Assembly: GCA_022605955.1 (NCBI GenBank)
Contig: JAKCOZ010000010.1
Location: 2,542,001-2,606,000, forward strand
Source of the DNA: Rallus limicola
Lineage: Eukaryota > Chordata > Aves > Gruiformes > Rallidae
Direction of reading: 5' to 3'
Length of the DNA stretch: 64,000 nucleotides
Notes under the pieces: generated by a model
What the model was told of the DNA's origin: nothing
What the model saw: only the letters and a program-made list of their open reading frames with translations
Databases searched by the model: none
Program-made: the position numbers and the translations under genes
Shown here: positions 48,345 through 61,525 of the stretch, in pieces
Numbering within the stretch: the first letter of the stretch is position 1
Layout: every line of letters starts with the position of its first letter

Positions 48345-48419
48345 ATTTTGTCTTCTAAGAGTGATTCTCGGTTGAAGCACTTACTGCAGAGAGCACCTGA
48401 GTATTGTCCAGAATCAATG
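48345..48419 (+). CDS. RECK: RECK exon 3
   Basis: A 75-nt phase 0 exon flanked by AG at 48343-48344 and GTAAGG at 48420. It reads 25 codons, ILSSKSDSRLKHLLQRAPEY then CPESM. Human has IFSSKSESRLKHLLQRAPDYCPETM, so identity is high and length is equal. It supplies one cysteine of the first cysteine-rich repeat. Confidence 0.96.
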
Positions 48420-49872
48420 GTAAGGCTTGCTAGTCTTTAATGCAAGAAAACAAAACAACTAATACTAAGTTTTGCTTCTAAAAATAGGGGTGTGAAATTA
48501 CTTGGTTTTATATACTCGCTGAATTTTCAGCTAGTGGAACATGTGTGTATGTCTTCAAGCTTTTGCTTCCTTGTTAGGAAGAATAGAAAATTCTGATGAG
48601 ATTTGATCCTCAAATTAGGATTTATTTATTTTTTAAATTATCATATATTACACTGCTTGCAGTAAGATGGGACTTGACAATTTTGCTAGGTGTCCTGGTT
48701 GCATAAGCTGTGAAATGCAACAAAAATCTGACCTATGTTCTAAAAAGTTGCACTAGGTGATTGTCACTTGGATGTTGATGGTAGGACTTAAATTAGACCA
48801 TGTGTTCTCTTGTGTATGGGACAAAGCTGTGAGGTCTTGGTTGGCATAAGGCAAGAAGACCCTTGTAGGTGCTTTGAATTGTTTATAGCCATATATGACA
48901 AACTGAAGCAATGCTTTTACTAGATAGTTAAGGTTGTGGTTTCCTAAAATTTCTCCAGTGTATCACCAAAACAAAGTTAAGAATGTAGACTTGGAGGAGA
49001 TCTAATCAGGCTAAGCTTTTAGTTTGCCTATTCCAGAGTCCTGTTCGTGGCAGAAACTGTCAGAAAGGTCAGCTGTCATCTTGTAGTTTTTGTTACTTCT
49101 AAACATCATGAATACTGTTTCCAGCTAGCCTAGAACTCAGTTCAAATGGTCAATGTGTAGGAGTAGTAAATCTGAGAACAATGTTTTATAAGCAATTCTG
49201 CAAGTGTGCGTTTGCTTATAGATTCTTTTCTCCTGTGTGTCAAAAGTGTGTTTCTCCAGTGTTTTCTTTTTGTGGATCATCAGCTCTAAGGTCTGGGAAA
49301 GTTGTAGGCAGCTGATGGAGTGAGTTAAACCTGTGGCATGAAAACATTTCAAAGTGTTGAATACCATTTGGTTGGGTACTGTTTATCTTTTATATCTCGA
49401 TAGGAAGAGTGGGATCCATCTGTGTAGGAGAGGAGTGTGCTTTCAGAAGACAGGATTGGAGAGTATCTGAAAGGGGGAAAATTACTGACACAATGATTTA
49501 TTTTTTTTAAACTCCCAACTACTATCTTTATAAATTGGAAGCTTGCTGTCTAGTGTGTATCATAAATGAATACCACTGATCTGGTAATGCAAACTTTTTG
49601 AAAGACATCTAAATATAAAACAGTTATCAGTTCAGCTTAATACTGTATTTGCTGTTTTCAAATACTACTTGTCTTTGTTGGAGAGGTGCTTTAGTTGGAT
49701 TCTATAGATAGGCAGTTATGAATTTAAATAAGATGGTCTATTCTCTGGAGCACTAGTTACAGATATTGTGTTGTCTGTCTGTACTCGCTCAGGTAATATG
49801 ATAAAAAGGGTATTGCCTGCTATTAAGTAATCCAGGAACTGTCAATACCAGAGGTGACTTTATCTTACCTCA

Positions 49873-50850
49873 TAGAATCATTTAGGTTGGGAAACACCCT
49901 TAGGATCTTAGAATCATAGCATGGTCTGGGCTGGAAGGGACCTCAAGGATCATAGAGTTCCAACCCCCCTGCCACAGGCAGGGCCACCAATCTCCAGGCC
50001 TGGATCTACACAAGGTTGCTCGGGGCCCAATTCTACCTGGTCTTGAACACCTCCAGGGACAGGGCATCCACCACCTCTCTGGGCAGCCTGTTCCAGCACC
50101 TCACCCCTCTCTCTGTAAAGAGCTTCCCCCTAATATCTAATCTAAACCTTCCTTCCTTTAGCTTTAATCCATTCCCCCCTGTCCTGCCATTGTCTACCCT
50201 TTTGAAAAGTTGATTCCCCTCCTGTTTATAAGCTCTCTTAGGTACTGGAAGGCTGCAATGAGGTCCCCCCACAGCCTTCCCTTCTCTAGGCCTAACAAGC
50301 CCAGCTCCCTCAGCTCTCTAATCACCTTTGTGCCCCTTCTCTGATCCCTGTCCAACAGTTCTACATCTTTCTTGTATTGAGGCCCCCAGATCTGGACACA
50401 GGACTCCAGAAGGGGCTTCAGAGTAGAGAGGGACAATCACCTCCCTGTCCCTGCTGGCCACCCCTCTTCTGATGGAGCCCAGGATACCATTGGCCTTCCG
50501 AGCTGCAAGAGCACACTGCTGGCTCATGTGAAGTTTCTCATCCACCAAGACACCCAGGTCCTTCTCAGCAGGGCTACTCTCAAGGAGCTCTTCTCCCAGT
50601 CTGTAAATATGTCTGGGATTTCTCCGGCCTAAGTGCAACACCTGACACTTGGCAGTGTTGAACCTCACTAGGTTCACCCAGGCCCACCTTTCCAGCCTGT
50701 CAAGATCCCTCTGGTTGGCTTCCTTTCCTTCTGTGGTGTCAACCACACCACTCAGCTTGGTGTCACCTGCTGACTTGCTGAGGGTGCACTCAATTCCATC
50801 ATCAATGTCATTGATAAAGATGTTAAAGAGCACCAGTCCCAAGACAGATT
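49873..50850 (-). mobile_element. CR1 LINE fragment (RT thumb to 3' end)
   Basis: The + strand starts with CATAGAATCATTTAGGTTGG and again AGAATCATAGCATGGTCTGG at 49910, so two CR1 3' ends appear nested or tandem. The minus strand then encodes long CR1 frames, including [20 protein letters not shown] and [21 protein letters not shown] 174-codon open stretch shows this copy is less decayed than its neighbours. It is 5' truncated. Confidence 0.9.
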
Positions 50851-51130
50851 CCAGCTGTTAACTGCTCATGAGATAAAGGAAATCACCTGAGTCAGTGGGG
50901 TGGAACTATTACAAGCAGCAGCTCTTTACCTTTCTTTTGAGCTTATCTAAAAGGGAAAATGCTACAGATAGAGAGTGTGATGATACCAATCCACTGCAGT
51001 TTTAAAAAGCCATTAATTCAATTGAAGAATGAATCACTGCATGACAATATGGGTTGCTGTTTCAGTGTGGTTGAATTGAACTTTCCGCTTTGTCTTAAAT
51101 AACGTGTTCAACATTCTTTCATTTAAAGAA

Positions 51131-52236
51131 TGGCCAGGTGCCCACAGAGGCTGCTCTATCACTGCCTTTCTCAGCTGAACAGGAGAGAGAAAATACAATG
51201 AAAAGCTCGTGGCTTGAGATCAGGACAGGGAGATCATTCAGCAGTTGCCATCACAGGCAAAACAAACTCAACTTCCGAAAAATTAACTGAATTTATTACC
51301 AATCAAGTCAGAGTAGGTTAATGAGAAATAAACCCAAATCTAAAAAAACCTTTATCCCTTCTTTCCCTTCTTTCCAGGCTTAACTTTATTCTTGATGTTC
51401 TCTACCTCCTCCCTGCCAGCAGCACAGGGGGACAGGGAGTGGAGGTTGTGGTCAGTTCATTACACATTGTCTGTGCTGCTCCTTCCTTCTCAAGGGGAGG
51501 ACTCCTCACACTCTTCCCTTACTTCATGTGTGGGGTACATCCCATGGGAGACAGTCCTCTGAACATCTCCAACATGAGTCCTTCCCACATCCTACTGCTC
51601 TTCATGAACTGCTCTGGCATGGGTCCCTTCTATGGGGTGCAGACCTTCAGGAACAGGCTGCTCCAGTGCAGGTTCCCACACAGGATCACAAAAACTCCAC
51701 TGGGCCATAGGTCCTGCCAGGAGCCTGCTCCAGCATAGGCTTCCCAGAGCATCCCATTCCCCTTCAGGTGCATCTGTTAGCTCTGTCATGGGGTCCTACA
51801 CAGGCTGCAGGTAGATACCTGCTTTGCCATCATCTTCTGTGGTGTGCAGGGGGACAGCCTGTGCCCCACCATGGTCTTCTCCATGGGTTACAGGGCAATC
51901 AGTGCTCTGGCACTTACAGCTCCTCCTGCCCCTCCTTCACTGACCTTTGTGTCTGCAGAGTTGTTCTTATAACATACTCTCACTCTTCTCTCCCAGCTGC
52001 TGCTGTTGAGTGGTAGTTTTCACCCTTTCTTAAATAACCTTATCACAGAGGCACTGTTAGCACTGGTGATGGGCTCAGCTTTGGCCAGCAGCAGGTATTT
52101 GGAGCTGGCTGGTATTGATTCTGTCAGACATGGGGGAAGCTTCTGGCAGCCTCACACAATCCCCCAGTACCAAATCTTGCTACACAGACGCAATACACAC
52201 CTTAAGACTTGTCACTTGCCTTCTTACACCTTGTAG
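51131..52236. repeat. LTR-like repeat in RECK intron 3
   Basis: From GGCCAGGTGCCCACAGAGGC onward it is nearly identical to the copy at 54347 for hundreds of bases (GCTCTATCACTGCC, AAAAGCTCGTGGCTTGAG, TTATTACCAATCAAGTCAG), with only scattered changes. It also extends further, with the CAGACATGGGGGAAGCTTCTGG end seen in the copy at 33018. About 24 bases at the left end are missing. Confidence 0.7.
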
Positions 52237-53403
52237 CACTTTTTCTGTGATTTAATCTAATAAAGGTTTTTTTAGTGCTTGCTTAAAATATATTGAATTC
52301 AGTAACATTGTACTGAAATACATGTAGTCTCTCCAGGCTTTTCAGTACTCATTGCTTTAAATACTATACTGTCATCATATTGTCTTAGTGTTGCAAGACT
52401 CCAGTTGGAGGATGTTAAACGTCTGTAACACAGTATATAGCAACTCCCATAGCTTTTAGTTCTTCAGGTTTCTAGCACAGCACACCTACTGTGACTACAA
52501 TATGCACTTGTTTCTGACAGTTGAACTAAAATTCTTACCTTAGATGGAGTTCTTCCTCTGCTGCCTAAGCCTCCTTCTCCCAGGACATCGGTAACTTCAT
52601 TGAGTGGGTAGCATAACCAGCCTGTGGCAGACCAGTGTCTGAACTGAGATTTCTTTTATTCTAGCCCCAGTGTAAAGAATTCTTGTCAGCTTGTCTAAAT
52701 GTCTCAGTAATAACAGTAATGAGAGTGATGGGAACTTTTTTTTTTAATTCCTGAAAGAAAAAAGACAAACATTTGCAGAATTCTTCTGCCTACCTCCATC
52801 ACCTGCTTAGGTCATATAACAGGACCTGTACTTAGGAACAGAAGTGCTTTGTAGTCAGGGTGAACACAACAGATCCATATTTTAACTTTTTCAAGTTGTA
52901 CAACTCTTCCTTCCATGTATCCACTTTCCTGTGAAGCAACATTTCTCTGGGGTACCTTAAAACCTCTTTGTTTTGTGTGTGTTTATGTGTGGTGGTTGTA
53001 GAGTTTTTAAAGCTGTTGGAAGGGAGTGCTGCAACAATAAGATTTATCTAGGACCAAGACCTGTATATAATGTTTTTTTGCTGTCTAAACAGTTGCTACT
53101 TAGTTTTTTAAACACTGATTGAGAAAGCTAGCTAGCATATTCAGGTAATCACAGCATGTTCTACACCTAGGAAAATGTTCCTGTTGATTCCATACTCTGT
53201 GTGTTGCAGCCTTCTCATCAAAGCAAGCGGTACTCAACTTAGATCATATATATCACTTCTTCAAAACATGTTTTAGACATAAGAATTCTTCCAATGGGGT
53301 GTTTAAAACACAGGGCAAAAAAGCTCAAAATGCTGGTTAGTGTCTGCTAGAAGTGCTCTTGTTCACTAGACTTACTTTCACTTAACTGCGCTTTACTTTT
53401 CAG

Positions 53404-53440
53404 GGAGAAGTGTGGGGTTGTATAAATTCTTCTTTGCCAG
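53404..53440 (+). CDS. RECK: RECK exon 4 (37-nt microexon-sized)
   Basis: AG at 53402-53403 and GTAAGA at 53441 bound 37 nt that read GEVWGCINSSLP plus one base. Human has VEIWNCMNSSLP. The NSS sequon corresponds to human Asn86, one of the reported N-glycosylation sites, and is kept here. The exon leaves phase 1, so skipping it would shift the frame. Confidence 0.93.
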
Positions 53441-54332
53441 GTAAGAAATACTATTGAGCTGTGCTGCTTTGTCACAGTGTGCATGTTTCCTTGTTGTGTC
53501 TGCTACCTGCACCTATAGATTTTGTAATATTTTGACTTCGTTATGTTTCCATTATAAACTGTATTTGATATCTAGTTTCTTCTAGTCTAAACCAGGTTAC
53601 TTGTGCTTTAACATCTTTTTTTTCCTGGTTAGAAAAGTTTCATGTGTTTGTATAAGTAAACATCTGATACATCCAAGAAATATGGAAGTTTCATTCCTTT
53701 AAAGGTTTTCTGTTATTTTTTGCTTTGGTATATCTTGGCCTGATCTATAAAATCGTGGATGATTGCAACTTTGCTTTAGATGCAGTATAACTTGGAAAAA
53801 AAACCCCTGAGTAACAGGAAAAAAAGAAAGAACTAGACAATTGAAGAAGCTCATACACTCAGATCAAAACCCAAACTACTTGCTACAGGTGGATTTACAA
53901 AATGAAAGCATAAATCACAAGACAGATTTATGTTAAAAGGAGAGATCAAAACATACTAAATTAGTCTTGACTAGTATTATCTAAAAAACTTTGAGTGACG
54001 TTAGGAGGCTCTGGTGAGGAAAGAGGAGGCTGTAACAGTTTTATGGCATCTGCTGAGACTTACCGCCCCTGTCAGCCCAGCTGCAGAGGCAACCTGTTGA
54101 TTCCAGTGCATGCAAAGAGATTTGCTGTCTTATATTTTGCTACTTTTCCTTAACCAGTGATACCTTTTGGAGTTGCAGTGCTCTCTCATCTAACATTTGA
54201 CAAATTTTTAATCAGAGAAAATACCTAATCTTTACTGAAGTTCAGTAGCTATATCCAAAAGAGTGGGAATGCTTTTACTGCAAGTGAGAAATATGTATTT
54301 TATTTGGATGCTAAGTTTGTGTACCCTAGTGC

Positions 54333-55110
54333 AGTGGGTTGACCCTGGCTGGAGGCCAGGTGCCCACAGAGGCTGCTCTATCACTGCCCTTCTCAGCTGA
54401 ACAGGAGAGAGAAAATACAATGAAAAGCTCGTGGCTTGAGATCAGGACAGGGAGATCATTCAGCAGTTGCCATCACAGGCAAAACAAACTCAACTTCTGA
54501 AAAATTAACTGAATTTATTACCAATCAAGTCAGAGTAGGTTAATGAAAAATAAACCCAAATCTGAAAACACCTTTATCCCTTCTTTCCAGGCTTAACTTT
54601 ATTCTTGATGTTCTCTACCTCCTCCCTGCCAGCAGCACAGGGGGACAGGGAGTGGAGGTTGTGGTCAGTTCATCACACATTGTCTGTGCTGCTCCTCCCT
54701 TCTCAAGGGGATCCCTCCCATGGGAGACAGTCCTTCATGAATACCTCCAATGTGGGCTGCAGTTCTTCAAGAACTGCTCTGGCATGGGTCCCTTCTATGG
54801 GGTGCAGACCTTCAGGAAGAGGCTGCTCCAGTGCAGGTTCCCACACAGGATCACAAATCCTGCCAGCAAACCTGCCCTGGCATGGGCTTCTCTCTCCATG
54901 GGGCTACAGGTCCTGCCAGGAGCCTGCTCCAGCATAGGCTTCCCAGAGCATCCTATTCTCCTTCAGGTGCATCCGTTCGCTTTGTCATAGGGTCCTATGC
55001 AAGCTGCAAGTAGATACCTGCTTTGCCATCATCTTCTGTGGGGTGCAGGGGGACAGCCTGTGCCCCACCATGGTCTTGTCCATGGGCTGCGGGACCATCT
55101 GTGCTCTGGC
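54333..55110. repeat. LTR-like repeat in RECK intron 4
   Basis: It starts TGCAGTGGGTTGACCCTGGC, like the copy at 33018, and closely matches the copy at 51131. A deletion of about 60 bases relative to that copy lies near 54710, and it stops early near 55110, where CR1-like sequence takes over about 100 bases later. Confidence 0.7.
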
Positions 55111-55206
55111 ACCTGGAGCACTTGTACATGTGAGAGTATAACTGGCATGCATGGAGCTCTGCCTGGAGTTGGATGATAAGCCAGCTGAGAACAGCACATC
55201 TGTGTA

Positions 55207-57215
55207 TAAGTTACATAGTGTGGGCGTATCAACATTTCAGTGAGCTGTCCAGCCTGGACAGTGTTGTAGGCATCAGCTATAGACTGCCTGATAAAGAAGT
55301 AGTAGTAGATGAGGCCACCTTCATAAAACTGGAAGAAGTCTCATGTTCACAGGCTCTGATGCTCATGGGCAACTATAATCACTCTGATTGTCTTTGGAAG
55401 AGGTACACAGGAAGGCATAGGCTGTCTACTTGGAAGAATCCGATGGGATACAGCCCTGGAGAGAAGAGATGTCCAAGAGAGCTGGTTGATTTTCAGGGAT
55501 CACCTGATCCAAACTCACATGCATGATGAAGTTTGAAAAATCAGAGCCTATCTGGAGTTAATCCTGGAGGTATATGAAAGGCAACCAGAAAACTGCCCTA
55601 CTTAGGGAAAATGAGGGCCTGCTGCTGAATGGGCCAGAAAACATGGTGACAAATTACATTTAAAAGGCCATGGCCTTCTTTGCCTTTACCAGTAAGATGA
55701 GCCTTCAGGAATGCCATATCCCTGAGATCAGTGGTAAAGTTCAGAGCAAGGAAGACTTGAACTTGATGGAGGAGGATCAAGTGAGGTAATATTTAAGCAA
55801 ACTCAATACATGTCTTTGGGATCTGTTGGATACCCTGACAAGTGGTGAGGGAATTAGCTCATGTCATTGCAAGGTCACTCAATAATATGTGAAAAGTCAC
55901 AGCTAAAGGGCAAGGAGGACCTGGGGAACTACTGGCTGCTCAGTCTCACCTCAAACACTGGGAGGGTAATGGAGCAGATCTTCCTGCAAACCATTTCCAA
56001 GCACATCAAGGACAAGCAGGTGATTGGTAATAGTCAGCATGGATTTATGATTCATGCTTAGCCAACCTGATAAACCCTCTATGATGAGATGACTGACTTC
56101 TTAGATGGGTATTGTCTATCTCAAATTCAGTAAGGCTTTCAGCACTGGTTTTTATAGCATCCTTTTAGACAAACTGATGAAGTGTGGACTGGGTAAGTGA
56201 ACACTGGAGGTGGATTGAAAACCGGATGAAGTTCTGGGCTCAAAGGTTTATGATTAATGGCACAGAGTCCAGCTGGAGGCCAGTATCCCAGGGTTTGATG
56301 CTGTGTGTAGTCCTAGTTAAAATCTTCATTAATGATGGGACAGAGTGCAGCCTCCACTGTATTTGCAGATGATACAAATCTGGTCAGTTGCTAGACCCCA
56401 TAGTTGTGCTACCCTTTGAAGGGATCTTGACAAAATAGAGGAGTAGGCAGACAGGAACCTCATGAAGGAAATTCAGAAAAGGAAATGCGAAGTCCTTGCA
56501 CCTGCAGAAGGCCCCATGCTCCACAGTAGGCTTGACCAGCTGAAAAGCAGCCTTGTAGAAACATACCTGGGGGTCCTCATGGACACCAAGTAGAACATGC
56601 TACATCAGTGTGCCCGTGTAGCAAATGTGGCCAACAGCATCCAGGCTGCATTAGGGAGACTGTTGCCAGCAGATCAAGGGCAACGATCCTTCCCCTCTAC
56701 TCAGTATTGATGAGACTACATCAGGGATACTGTGTCCAATTCTGGGCACTTTGGTTCATGAAAGGTATGAACACGCTTGAGCAAATCCAACAAAGAGCTA
56801 CCTAAGGGTTATTAAGAGACTGCAACACAAGTGAGGTTAGGCTGAAAGAGCTGGGATTAGTTACCATTTTGAAGAAGAGAAAGCTGAGGGGGGCTGGATC
56901 CTATCAGTGCGTATAATTATCTGATGGAAGGGTGTAAAGAAAATGGAGCCATGCTCTTCTCAGTGGTATTCAGTAGCAGGACAAGAGGCAGTGAGCACAG
57001 ATTGAACAACAGCAAGTTCCATTTAAACAGAAGAAAAAACTTCTTTCCTGTAAGGATGGTTGAAAGTGGATGAGGTTGCACAGAGTGATTTTGAGCTCCA
57101 TCTGTGGAGATATTAAAATCTTTTTTTGGGCATGGTCCTGGGCAGTCTGGTCTAGCTGACCTTGCTCGGAGTAGGGAGGTTCCTTACAATCACTGATTTT
57201 GTGGTTTTCTTTCTG
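55207..57215 (+). mobile_element. CR1 LINE, 2-kb decayed copy with endonuclease part
   Basis: The left part encodes ALMLMGNYNHSDCLWKRYTG, the GDFNHPD-type block of the CR1 endonuclease. Then follow a decayed ENMVTNYI-type linker, the NYWLLSLTSNTGRVMEQIFL block, NSQHGF, a damaged RT active-site region and the CR1 3' end near 57180-57215. Frameshifts and stops are many. It is the most complete CR1 in the window by coverage. Confidence 0.85.
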
Positions 57216-59082
57216 ATTTGTATCCCCTTTGACTACAGAAATACAGGAAGTGTTTCATATCAGTTTAGAATGGGGCCACAACTGAGTTTTGAGTGGATTA
57301 TCATCTCTGATTTTTCATAGTACAACACGCATGCACTTGCACACTTTCTCTTATAGAATGTTCCTGAAATGTAGAATGTTTTTCTCATCACAACATAAAG
57401 GTATCAGAGATGACATTCTAATTTCTAATGTTTATGGAGCTGCTTACCTCTGTTTCTGATCTCAGTACCCTTGTGGAGACTGCAGTAAAATGTTTACAGT
57501 AAGGAAATAATCTGTATGTTGGAAGTCCATCTCACTAATGTGATGTGGCTTCTGGAAAATTTGAGGAGATGTAGGACAAGAGCCTGTGTTATGCAACTAG
57601 GTGATCTTTCATGGTTCAGGAATCTGTATTGTACTTTTATCAGGTAATTTGGTAAATAATCAGAATTATGGGCTCTGGTCAATTATTAACTGAAGGTATA
57701 TTTTTGTCTAGAAATGCATGCATTTAATTTACCTTGACTGCAAAATTAATTTATAATTTGTTGCATTAAAATTGCAGTTCAGTGGTTTTTGATGATGTAA
57801 CATCAGGTTTTTCCTTTGCAAGCTTGTCTGCATCTCGTGGGAGACTTGTTGCCCTGGGGAGAGGGCCACTTGCCAAGGAAATGCTAACTGTGGCAGAAAC
57901 TTATCAGCATTCTTAATTTGGCATGTATTTGCAGCTTGCATCATTCTTTTAGCACAATTTAGTTCTAGTAAAAGTATGCCTGAAAACCACAGGTTCTGTA
58001 TTGCACAAAATGTGGATGCTTAAGTACTCAGTGGTGATTCACTGGTGCCTGTTCAGTGGTGACACCGCCCCAAAAATGTACAGCTGTATTTATCATATGT
58101 TTGTCCTGGATATAGGTGGTTATTGCAGCAGAGACTTCTGAAAATCTTGTTTTCATGTTGCACATGATATTTCCTTTATGTTTTTTAGATTGCTAATTCC
58201 TTCCAATGTTGATAAATACTCTAGCAAACGATATTGGTCTTATTGAAAGGAGTCTGTTCATAATTCCATAAATGAGAGTTACCCAGAAACAACTGATACA
58301 ATGGTTTGGGTCTAAAATAGAACGTAGTGAGTTGCTGGTTTAGCAGTTAACTGTACATATGCAGTTAGACATATGGCCATGATGTGCTTTTGCTTTTGGA
58401 ATTAATGTAAAACAATGCATCAAATTCTGAATTTTTGAACACTGATTACAACCTACTGATGTACACACAACAGCGCTCTAACACTTTCAAAAAGATGCTC
58501 AATCTCTGAAAAACTAAACGTTACCTCAGCTGCTTTTATCACAAATCCAAAACTGACCCATACCAGCTACTTGAAGAAATTTCATTCTGATCCAACCAAC
58601 ATCAGTGCAAGAAGCTTGAAGAAAAAGTGAAACCTATTCTGTGTTGGCAAAGTTGGTAGAAAAATACGCTTTTTGAAACCAAGAAGAGACTGTGTCTGTA
58701 GGAGATAATGTTGGTCAATTTAAGGAACTGGGGGGTTTTTGTGTTGGTTTCTGCTGGCTATGTTTCAGATAAGATAAATCATGTTAGCAAACTGTGATGC
58801 TTCCAGTGAACGTGTAAAATAGTTTGCATGAAGCCTCTTAAACTCAGTGTATAGAAGGTACTTCACAATTGCCAAGTTTAGTATTTATTAAGGCACAGAG
58901 TTGCTCTTTTCTTGCTCAAAGATGGTTTTGAATGACTTAAACTCCAGTAAAAGTGTAATCTGTAAATAGGCTTTTTGAATGCAAACAGGATTATCAACTT
59001 GAAAAGTAAATGACTGATTGGAAGGGGAAATAATGGCATAGTTTCTCTTTCTGTTGTAATATGTTCTGTCATATTTTCAAAG

Positions 59083-59168
59083 GAGTTTTGAAGAAGTCTG
59101 ACGGGTGGGTTGGTTTAGGTTGCTGTGAACTAGCTATTGCTGTGGAATGTCGGCAAGCATGTAAACAG
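59083..59168 (+). CDS. RECK: RECK exon 5
   Basis: 86 nt between AG at 59081-59082 and GTAAGG at 59169. With the base from exon 4 it reads GVLKKSDGWVGLGCCELAIA then VECRQACKQ, leaving phase 0. Human has GVFKKSDGWVGLGCCELAIA and LECRQACKQ. It begins the second CC-x-C-x-C cysteine-rich unit. Confidence 0.97.
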
Positions 59169-61477
59169 GTAAGGCTTTCTAATTGTTTAAGTCATTTATG
59201 TGTTACTGATTATGAACTTCAGGCTTAATGCAGCTTTTATGTCAAAATCAAATTATCACATAATCTCTTTTTTTATCTTGCAAAATATGACTAGTTACTT
59301 CCTGGGAAGTAGTACTGGCAATAAATGCCTGCAACCAAATTCCAAGTAGCAAACAAAAGAATTTACATTTTTTAGTGAATTTTCAGTTAAAAAGTTCAAG
59401 TCTGTGGAGATGAAAACCTTGTTAAAAATTTTTGAGTAGTGGTTTAAGGGGGGCAGGTACGTATTTTCTGTTGTGCTGTAGGACTAGGCTGCTCATTATG
59501 ACTTGATGAGCCTGAAGAAAAAAATTTAAGACCTTAGGGTTAGTTGTATCTTTTTTTGTACCTTCTGATGCCACGTTTAATTGCTCAGTAATGAAGAGAC
59601 AGAATAAAAACGTACTGTGTTTATAACTTTGATACCACAGAAGTTCCAGAGCCAGCAAGCTGGCTGCAGGGGTGTCCTAGCATGACTGCACTTGGCTAAT
59701 GGAGCTGGTTCGCTTAGTTTTGCTTTGTAAACAGCAAGCATGTGATTATTGCTCTGATGTGTTCTAGTTTGTTGCTTTGCAGTAATTTATTGACTGAACC
59801 CATAAGGATTCCAAAGCTGTCTTTTTTTTTATGCTAAACTTAATTTCTTTAATTATTATTTTGTCATGGACTCTACACAAAAGTTGCTGGTTTAAAGTAA
59901 CACTCAGTGGAAGGCAACATGCAGCTGTCCCTAAGTCCATCTGTCCCCTCTTTTTTGTTGCAGTGTAATGTTTAGTGATGCAACATTGTGCTTACAGCCT
60001 CAAATTGATTTTTGTGCCTCTTCAGAAAGGTTTTTATTCATCAGATGGAAAAAAGTCGGATTAGGTGTTACTATATCATTATTTTTGTCAACTGACGATT
60101 TTAGGCATAATAGATAAATTCAGCAATGACTTGAATATAGATAATCTGTGAAGCATTTTGTGATGATTTTTTTTCCATTTTTCTCCAAAATATTTGCTTG
60201 TGACCTTACAAGCATCTTCAGAGTCAAGGAATATATAATTATTTATCATGATCCTTATAACCCAGTCTGGAGCACAAATGTTCTTAATATTCACTGTAGC
60301 ATCTTGCATGTTACCTGTGTAATCTTCATCTTGGACCAGCAGCCTACTGCAAATTGTTGTCATGCAAAAAAAAAAAGAGGTGCTACTTTCACCCAAAGCT
60401 TATGAAGTATTTAGCAACAGTTGAGCAGTGAGTATACAAACTGAGTAGTGTGGAAAACAGGTGAGGAGTAAACTGGGTACTTCTGATCTTCTGAAAAGAT
60501 AGGTGTGTTTCTTCCCAGATGCATTTCTTAGCAAAGTTTTCAAATCTATTCTTATGTTTGTGTTTTCCAGACGTGATGAAATTACTTCTGTTAATTGCAG
60601 TGTCCTATTAAATTCTGTTAATTTAATCTTACAATTGATACTATATGTCTCATTCTCACAATCAGGTACTATATTTGATTGCAGACTCTGCTGTCTCAGA
60701 ATCTAGCTATGTTTTGTACTTTAACTGACTCTTGTTGATACATTTCATATGACCTTCATCTGAACTAAAACATAGACACTTGCCAACATTAGGGATAATG
60801 GGAAACATTTGGGGTTTAATTTTTATTCTTAAAACTTGAGGGAGTTTGGGAGACATTTTTAAGGTGATGTGATAGGTCCACATACAGACTTTGCCCCTTT
60901 TTTTTTTTTTAATTCCTGGAGGGAGAAATGACTCGTGTTAGTAGTAGTGATAATTTTGAGTGTATGTTGTATGAAAAAGAAGTAAGAGGTGCTCCACAGA
61001 AGATGCTGATCTGCAGTTTGGAGGGAGAGTGTCTGCAACTCAGTTTGACTATAGGAACTGTAGGACTCTGTACAAGAGGTAGGAGAAGGGAAGGAGGCAC
61101 ACAGGTGGTACTGAGCATGCAGAATGCGGAGATTTCATGCCCAAGTTCTTCCGTTTCCTAATGTTTCCTGTATTCTGCTCTATGTGGTAAACCTCTCACA
61201 AAAATAAATTTGACTTGTGTGCTTCCAGTATCAACTCACTTGGTGAAGAAAACGGAGGTTTGTGGTTTCAATTAAATGCAGTATTGATAGTCATGATTTC
61301 CGCTTTTTTTTCTTAAAGCTTTACATGGAATCTTTAGGTTCTTAAAAAGGAACATTTAAATAGATCATGAATACATAGTTGTCACAATTAATATGGAGGT
61401 AGAGTGGTCTTTATCTTGTAACTTTTTTTTTTTTATTTATTTTCTACTACAAATGGAAAAATTTATCTGTCTTTCAG
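59169..61477 (+). other. RECK: RECK intron 5
   Basis: 2.3 kb of AT-rich sequence with poly(T) and poly(A) runs and a short GGAGGGAGA-type purine stretch near 61020-61100. No repeat family or exon was recognised. Confidence 0.7.
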
Positions 61478-61525
61478 GCTTCTGCAAAGAATGATGTGTT
61501 AAAGGTCTGCAGAAAGGAATATGAG
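61478..61525 (+). CDS. RECK: RECK exon 6
   Basis: 48 nt, phase 0, between AG at 61476-61477 and GTATGT at 61526. It reads ASAKNDVLKVCRKEYE; human has ASSKNDISKVCRKEYE. The next known part of the protein (NALFSCISRNEMG) is not found before position 64000, so the gene runs past the window. Confidence 0.96.

Larger units (their letters stand above)
48420..53403 (+). other. RECK: RECK intron 3
   Basis: About 5 kb. It contains the CR1 copy at 49873-50850 and an LTR-like repeat at 51131-52236, listed separately. The rest (48420-49872, 52237-53403) is AT-rich with no recognised feature. Confidence 0.75.
53441..59082 (+). other. RECK: RECK intron 4
   Basis: About 5.6 kb, holding an LTR-like repeat (54333-55110) and a CR1 copy (55207-57215). 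The stretches 53441-54332 and 57216-59082 are AT-rich and show nothing I can name. Confidence 0.75.

Noticed and set aside
51131..55110. The two similar repeats as the LTRs of one provirus
   Set aside because: The DNA between them contains RECK exon 4 and intron sequence, not retroviral genes.
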